From CAZFPA01 sp964520975 (GTDB lineage: Bacteria; Bacillota; Negativicutes; Selenomonadales; Selenomonadaceae), in assembly GCA_964520975.1 (NCBI GenBank), contig CAZFPA010000005.1:1-64000 (forward strand): a DNA stretch of 64,000 nucleotides. Direction: 5' to 3'. Positions 60,467 through 64,000 of the stretch are shown in pieces (position 1 is the stretch's first letter; each line of letters begins with the position of its first letter). The notes below the pieces were generated by a model that worked only from the letters and a program-made list of their open reading frames with translations, had not been told where the DNA came from and searched no databases. Both the position numbers and the translations under genes were made by a program.

Positions 60467-61648
60467 TCAGCGGGTCTTCGGCTGCGGCAGCAGCAGCGTC
60501 GACGCAGCACAAAGCACGGACATGACAACCACGAGGGCCATGACAGACGCAATACCATAGGCATCTCCGTACCAGCCCAGCGCCGGCACCAGCATGCCGC
60601 CCACACTGAAGGAAAGCCCCAGCGTGACGCCCGACGCAAAACCTACACTCTTCGCGAGATAACTCTGTCCCAGCACCACAAAGGAAGAATACGTTCCCTG
60701 CATGGCAAAGCTCATGGGCAGCAGCATCGCGTAGACGACCCGGATGTCCTGCGTGAACACCGCTGCTGCCAGCAGCGGCACAAGCAGGATGCAGCCGCGC
60801 TGCAGCACGGCCACATAGCCCCAGCGGTCAGCCAGCCAGCCGCCCGCGAGCGTCGCGGCGATGCCCGCAATGGAAAGCACGGACAACGTGGCACTGCCCA
60901 CCGCATTGGAGGATCCCAGTACCTGAATGCAGAACAGCGGCAGAAAGCTGCTGATGCCGCTGAATACGAGCGAGCGGAATACGATGACCAGCGTGAGCCG
61001 CGAAAAGGCCGGCCAGTCATTCGCAGCCGGCCGCCGACGCACCTGGATCTCCGGGCTGCCCGCAGGCACCGCAGCCATTTCCTGCTGGATATGGCGAGCG
61101 GCCGCCCGGATGCGCGGCGCGAAGAAAAAGAGAGCCCCGCCCATGAACACGGACAGCAGCGCAAAAAGCCCAAGCCCCTGCATGCCAAAGGCCGAAATGA
61201 CTGCCACCGCCAGCAGCGGTCCTACCCCAAAGCCCGCATTGCCGCCAACCGAAAAAATACTCATACCCGAGCCGCGCTGCCGCCCGGAAATCGCATTGAC
61301 GATACGGGCCGCCTCCGGATGGAAAATCGCACTGCCGATGCCCATGGCCGTCACGGCCGCAAAGATAGCCCAGTATTCCGTCAAAAAGCCCGTGAGGCCA
61401 AAGGACAGGCCCGCCAGCAGCACACCGATGCCCATGAAGCTGCTGAAGCGCGTGCGGTCAGCCAGATAGCCGAACAGCGGCTGGATCACTGAGGACAGGA
61501 AGCAGGAGGCGAACATGATGCCGCCTACCGCCGTATAGTCCATTCCATAATTCAAAACAAAAAACGGCAGCACTGCCGGAAGAGCTCCCGAATTGATGTC
61601 ATCGCACATGTGCGCTGCCGCCATAAAATACAAATACTTCTTCTGCAT
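60467..61648 (-). CDS. MFS exporter, fosmidomycin-resistance type
   Basis: A 393-residue twelve-helix major facilitator. The N-terminal A-A-A-H-M-C-D-D-I-N-S-G-A-L-P-A segment near residue 10 and F-H-P-E-A-A-R near 120 are characteristic of the Fsr group. ATG 61648 follows AAGGAAA. It probably exports drugs or metabolites. Single gene. Confidence 0.87.
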   Translation of the reverse strand: MQKKYLYFMAAAHMCDDINSGALPAVLPFFVLNYGMDYTAVGGIMFASCFLSSVIQPLFGYLADRTRFSSFMGIGVLLAGLSFGLTGFLTEYWAIFAAVTAMGIGSAIFHPEAARIVNAISGRQRGSGMSIFSVGGNAGFGVGPLLAVAVISAFGMQGLGLFALLSVFMGGALFFFAPRIRAAARHIQQEMAAVPAGSPEIQVRRRPAANDWPAFSRLTLVIVFRSLVFSGISSFLPLFCIQVLGSSNAVGSATLSVLSIAGIAATLAGGWLADRWGYVAVLQRGCILLVPLLAAAVFTQDIRVVYAMLLPMSFAMQGTYSSFVVLGQSYLAKSVGFASGVTLGLSFSVGGMLVPALGWYGDAYGIASVMALVVVMSVLCAASTLLLPQPKTR

Positions 61649-61857
61649 ATATCCACGTTTCCTTTCTGTCTTCTCTTTCACTGTAGCCATTCAGTATACT
61701 GCAATCCGAAAAAAAAAGCAATCCGCCGCCGGTTTTTGCCGTTACTGTATTGACACCTCACCGGTCACATGGTAGGATTATCCCAGTACAAAGGTATCAG
61801 AAAATATCCTTTATTCATACCTGTTATGAAAAGGACAACTGGAGGCGGACAGCCCGC

Positions 61858-62544
61858 ATGGCAGCACAATGTATTCCCGCCGATGATTTTCTGGCGATCG
61901 GTCAAAAACTGCATATCCATTGGCAGAATCAGCCTTCCCTGGTGCTCGGAAAACTGACCGATATCGAGGAGCATTGGCTGGCTATCGCCATCGAGCGCGG
62001 TGACCAGGCCGCCGTACCGCCTGCCGATCAGCCGCTGCAGCTCAGCATTGCGGGCGATTACTGCGTCTACCGCTTCACAGCCGTCTACCAGAACCGTCGC
62101 GCGTTGTCGCTGCCACTCTGGTATATCACCCGTCCTCAGGCAATCAGCTGCTGCCAGGAGCGTCGCTTCGTGCGCGTACCGGCACCGCTGCCCGTACGTG
62201 TACGCATCGCCAATGCCTTTGGCGGCACGGGCAACCCTCATGAGACCATGGCCGTGAACATCAGCGGCGGCGGCATCTGCTTCGTAGCGCTGCAGCCCGT
62301 AGAAAGAAAGCGCCAGGTACAGCTCGATATTGCGGGCCTGCCGCTCTTCGGCTCCCTGCGTGTGACCGGTGAGGTCTGCCGCTGCCTGCCCCTGGATGTT
62401 CCGTTCGGGCGCATCTATCATATCGGCGTCTGTCTCGAGAAGCACCTTTCGCGGACCATCCAGGAAAAACTCATCCACTGCATCTTCGAGCTACAGCGCG
62501 GCTACCTGGAACGCGGCCTGGTACAGCGTGCACGAAATACCTAG
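61858..62544 (+). CDS. PilZ-domain c-di-GMP receptor (YcgR-like)
   Basis: A 228-residue cytoplasmic protein with an N-terminal YcgR-type barrel (about 10-95) and a C-terminal PilZ domain. The c-di-GMP signature is clear: C-Q-E-R-R-F-V-R-V near residue 100 and N-I-S-G-G-G-I near 137. The start is ATG 61858, with GGAGG twelve bases upstream, longer than usual, so a different start is possible. It would read the c-di-GMP made by the two GGDEF proteins of the window. Confidence 0.88.
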   Translation: MAAQCIPADDFLAIGQKLHIHWQNQPSLVLGKLTDIEEHWLAIAIERGDQAAVPPADQPLQLSIAGDYCVYRFTAVYQNRRALSLPLWYITRPQAISCCQERRFVRVPAPLPVRVRIANAFGGTGNPHETMAVNISGGGICFVALQPVERKRQVQLDIAGLPLFGSLRVTGEVCRCLPLDVPFGRIYHIGVCLEKHLSRTIQEKLIHCIFELQRGYLERGLVQRARNT

Positions 62545-62628
62545 TCGAATTACTTGTCTGAATTTCCATCCGCCGCGTTATCGTCAAGCGGCATAGCCAC
62601 CGCTACGTCAGCCACAAGGACACTTCCC

Positions 62629-62657
62629 GGCCACGGATATTTCCGTGGCCGTTTTTT
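62629..62657 (+). terminator. Terminator of the PilZ gene
   Basis: GGCCACGGA/TCCGTGGCC stem followed by a T-run, about 85 bases after the stop. Confidence 0.92.
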
Positions 62658-62799
62658 ATGCCCGGCGTCACCCGCTGCCGCCGATCCGCACTGCCACAGG
62701 CAGGAATTTCTTACCAGCATAGCGAATTCTTCCTCAAATGAAAACGCCTGCAGCCGGCAGCAAAGCCACGGACTGCGGAGCAAAGAAAGGAGTCTTCCC

Positions 62800-63444
62800 A
62801 TGAAAATCTGCAAAATACTGCCCGTACTGGCAGCCATCTGGCTCTTCTCCGTCGTTCCGGCCTTCGCCATGGAATTCAGCGTGAACGACCGTCCCTTTTT
62901 CTCCGCCACCAACAACGCGGCCGGCGGCAGCGGCGATGACTACAGCGCGACCCTCTCCTCCACCGGCGACAAGCTCGTCTTCCGGCGCTATTTCGGCGAC
63001 AGCGACAATGCGTACGTGAAGCTGGAATCCAAGGACGGCACAAAAGATTTCATGTCCTTCAAGGTTCCGGTCGGCCGTACACTGAAGATCTGCAAGGTCG
63101 AGGGAAAGTACCCCATGCGCAGCTTCTGGTTCGTGAGCCTCATGCATCATACCACCGCCTATGTCAGCGGCCAGCTCCGTGAATTCGACCGCATGGAATA
63201 CTTCTGGCTCGTCGGCCCCTACAAGGATACCTATGTTTCCTTCGTGACGCGTGATACCCTGGCCAAATACCATATCGACATACCAAAGGACGGCACGATC
63301 CTCGCACACCCCTCGGGAACCAAGGATGTGCTGAATCTCGAGATTGTACGCCTGTTCGGCGACCACAGCGCGACCTTCAGCTGGACCTCCCTGCAGTGGG
63401 ATCCGGCAAAGGAATGGTTCTCGATCACCAAGACAAAGTTCTGA
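62800..63444 (+). CDS. Exported protein of unknown function
   Basis: A 214-residue exported protein with a clear signal peptide (1-24, ending A-F-A-M) and no membrane helix afterwards. The mature part is rich in strand-forming segments (K-L-V-F-R-R-Y-F, A-Y-V-K-L, T-Y-V-S-F-V) with conserved-looking aromatic residues and no cysteine pair. AAAGGAG lies seven bases before ATG 62800. It is a single gene with its own terminator. No family recognised. Confidence 0.72.
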   Translation: MKICKILPVLAAIWLFSVVPAFAMEFSVNDRPFFSATNNAAGGSGDDYSATLSSTGDKLVFRRYFGDSDNAYVKLESKDGTKDFMSFKVPVGRTLKICKVEGKYPMRSFWFVSLMHHTTAYVSGQLREFDRMEYFWLVGPYKDTYVSFVTRDTLAKYHIDIPKDGTILAHPSGTKDVLNLEIVRLFGDHSATFSWTSLQWDPAKEWFSITKTKF

Positions 63445-63462
63445 CCTTTTACCGGCAAAGCA

Positions 63463-63510
63463 AAACGGCTGCGGCCGGAAGTGAGCACACTTCCGCCGCA
63501 GCCGTTTTTT
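63463..63510. terminator. Terminator between the exported protein and ROK genes
   Basis: AAAACGGCTGCGG pairs with CCGCAGCCGTTTT, with an inner GGAAGTG/CACTTCC stem and TTTTTT on the plus strand. Confidence 0.93.
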
Positions 63511-63537
63511 ATCCAGAATATCGTATCATGTAGAGGT

Positions 63538-64000
63538 TTATTCCGTTTTTCCCTGCCGCTGCAGGAAGTTGTAGAGTGCACCCAGCATGCCCGCATCGTT
63601 ATGCAGGCGCGCAAAGGCCAGCCGGGTATGTTTGCAGAGCCCCGGGGCCGCGGCACGCGCAAAGGCGGACTGCAGGCGTGGCTTCAGATATTCTTCCTGC
63701 GCCATGATGCCGCCGCCCAGCACGATGAGCTCCGGGTCAAGCACATAACAGATATTTGCCATGCCCAGGGCCAGCCGCTGGCACAGCCGGTCAATAGCCC
63801 GGCCCGCGACGATATTGCCTTCCTTGGCCAGCGCAAAGATTTTGCGCCCGTTGAGCGTATCCGGCAGCACCCTGAGTCCCTCGGCTGTCTCCGTAATGAG
63901 CCGCGTAGTCGAGGCAAGCTCCTCCAGCGTTCCCTTTTCCGGAATGCGCAGGAAACCGACTTCGCCCGCGCTGTAGCCGGCTCCGGAAACGAGCCGGCCG
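63538..64000 (-). CDS. ROK-family protein, partial (5' end outside window)
   Basis: The last 153 codons of a ROK-family sugar kinase or regulator. The readable part starts G-R-L-V-S-G-A-G-Y-S-A-G-E-V-G-F and ends L-Q-R-Q-G-K-T-E. The G-A-x-x-x-A-G-E segment and L-D-P-E-L-I-V-L-G-G-G-I match ROK. The usual zinc-binding CxCGxxGC is missing: P-E-K-G-T-L-E-E-L-A-S has no cysteine. Kinase versus repressor cannot be told because the N-terminus is outside. Confidence 0.85.
   Translation of the reverse strand, partial: GRLVSGAGYSAGEVGFLRIPEKGTLEELASTTRLITETAEGLRVLPDTLNGRKIFALAKEGNIVAGRAIDRLCQRLALGMANICYVLDPELIVLGGGIMAQEEYLKPRLQSAFARAAAPGLCKHTRLAFARLHNDAGMLGALYNFLQRQGKTE

Overview
The window comes from a GC-rich bacterium, most likely a member of the Negativicutes (Selenomonadales/Veillonellaceae type). 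It mixes Firmicutes traits (a tRNA-Trp T-box leader on trpS, a BirA-type operator before bioY, an RpiR regulator, ECF/Cbi transport) with Gram-negative-envelope traits (a GmhA-like sedoheptulose-7-phosphate isomerase, periplasmic sensor domains) and a beta subunit of a Na+-translocating decarboxylase. The genus is inference. One 100-base run of N (52289-52388) marks a scaffold gap.

Bases 1-17.4 kb: a minus-strand histidine-utilisation region. In transcription order it has an RpiR regulator, hutH, a polar amino acid ABC transporter, an M20 N-carbamoyl/N-formyl-amino-acid hydrolase, a HutF-like amidohydrolase, both parts of an aconitase-X dehydratase, a D-2-hydroxyacid dehydrogenase, an NMT1/SsuA-like binding protein, hutI, hutU, a matching permease and ATPase, and hutD. 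Classical hutG is not seen. hutH and the permease gene each have a strong promoter followed directly by a terminator-like hairpin, which suggests control by attenuation.

17.4-26.5 kb: the potassium system kdpFABC plus kdpDE, with an unannotated 26-codon kdpF and an 11-bp-spaced direct repeat before it, a divergent small secreted protein, and an ArsR regulator. 26.6-37.7 kb: a 5'-nucleotidase, tRNA-Gln(CUG), a LacI regulator, ung, a double-SBP GGDEF sensor, a Ser/Thr-rich protein, an ECF cobalt/nickel-type transporter (cbiM, cbiQ, cbiO and a small membrane protein), and an AraC-type response regulator. 38-44.3 kb: a compact operon of a FlK-like thioesterase, a 50-residue membrane peptide and a decarboxylase beta subunit, then a transglutaminase-like protein, T-box-controlled trpS, and aspA.

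44.4-64 kb: a cluster of five DnaA-box sequences beside aspA, a hybrid histidine kinase with the same double-SBP input as the GGDEF sensor, a GmhA-like isomerase, small proteins, a DctA-like symporter, a membrane-anchored MutS-family ATPase, bioY-bioD-bioA, a GGDEF-EAL sensor, a HAD phosphatase, an MFS exporter, a PilZ protein, a secreted unknown protein, and a truncated ROK-family gene.

The most unusual feature is a dispersed repeat present at least nine times on both strands (30.3-30.6, 37.8, 44.7, 50.5 and 52.1-52.4 kb). Each copy has a -35-like hexamer, exactly 18 bases, then a -10-like hexamer. Most copies have a 15-19-bp palindrome over the -35. Copies sit in front of ung, the GGDEF sensor, the response regulator and the MutS-like gene, so this looks like a mobile or amplified promoter-operator module. 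One tandem array of it contains the assembly gap.
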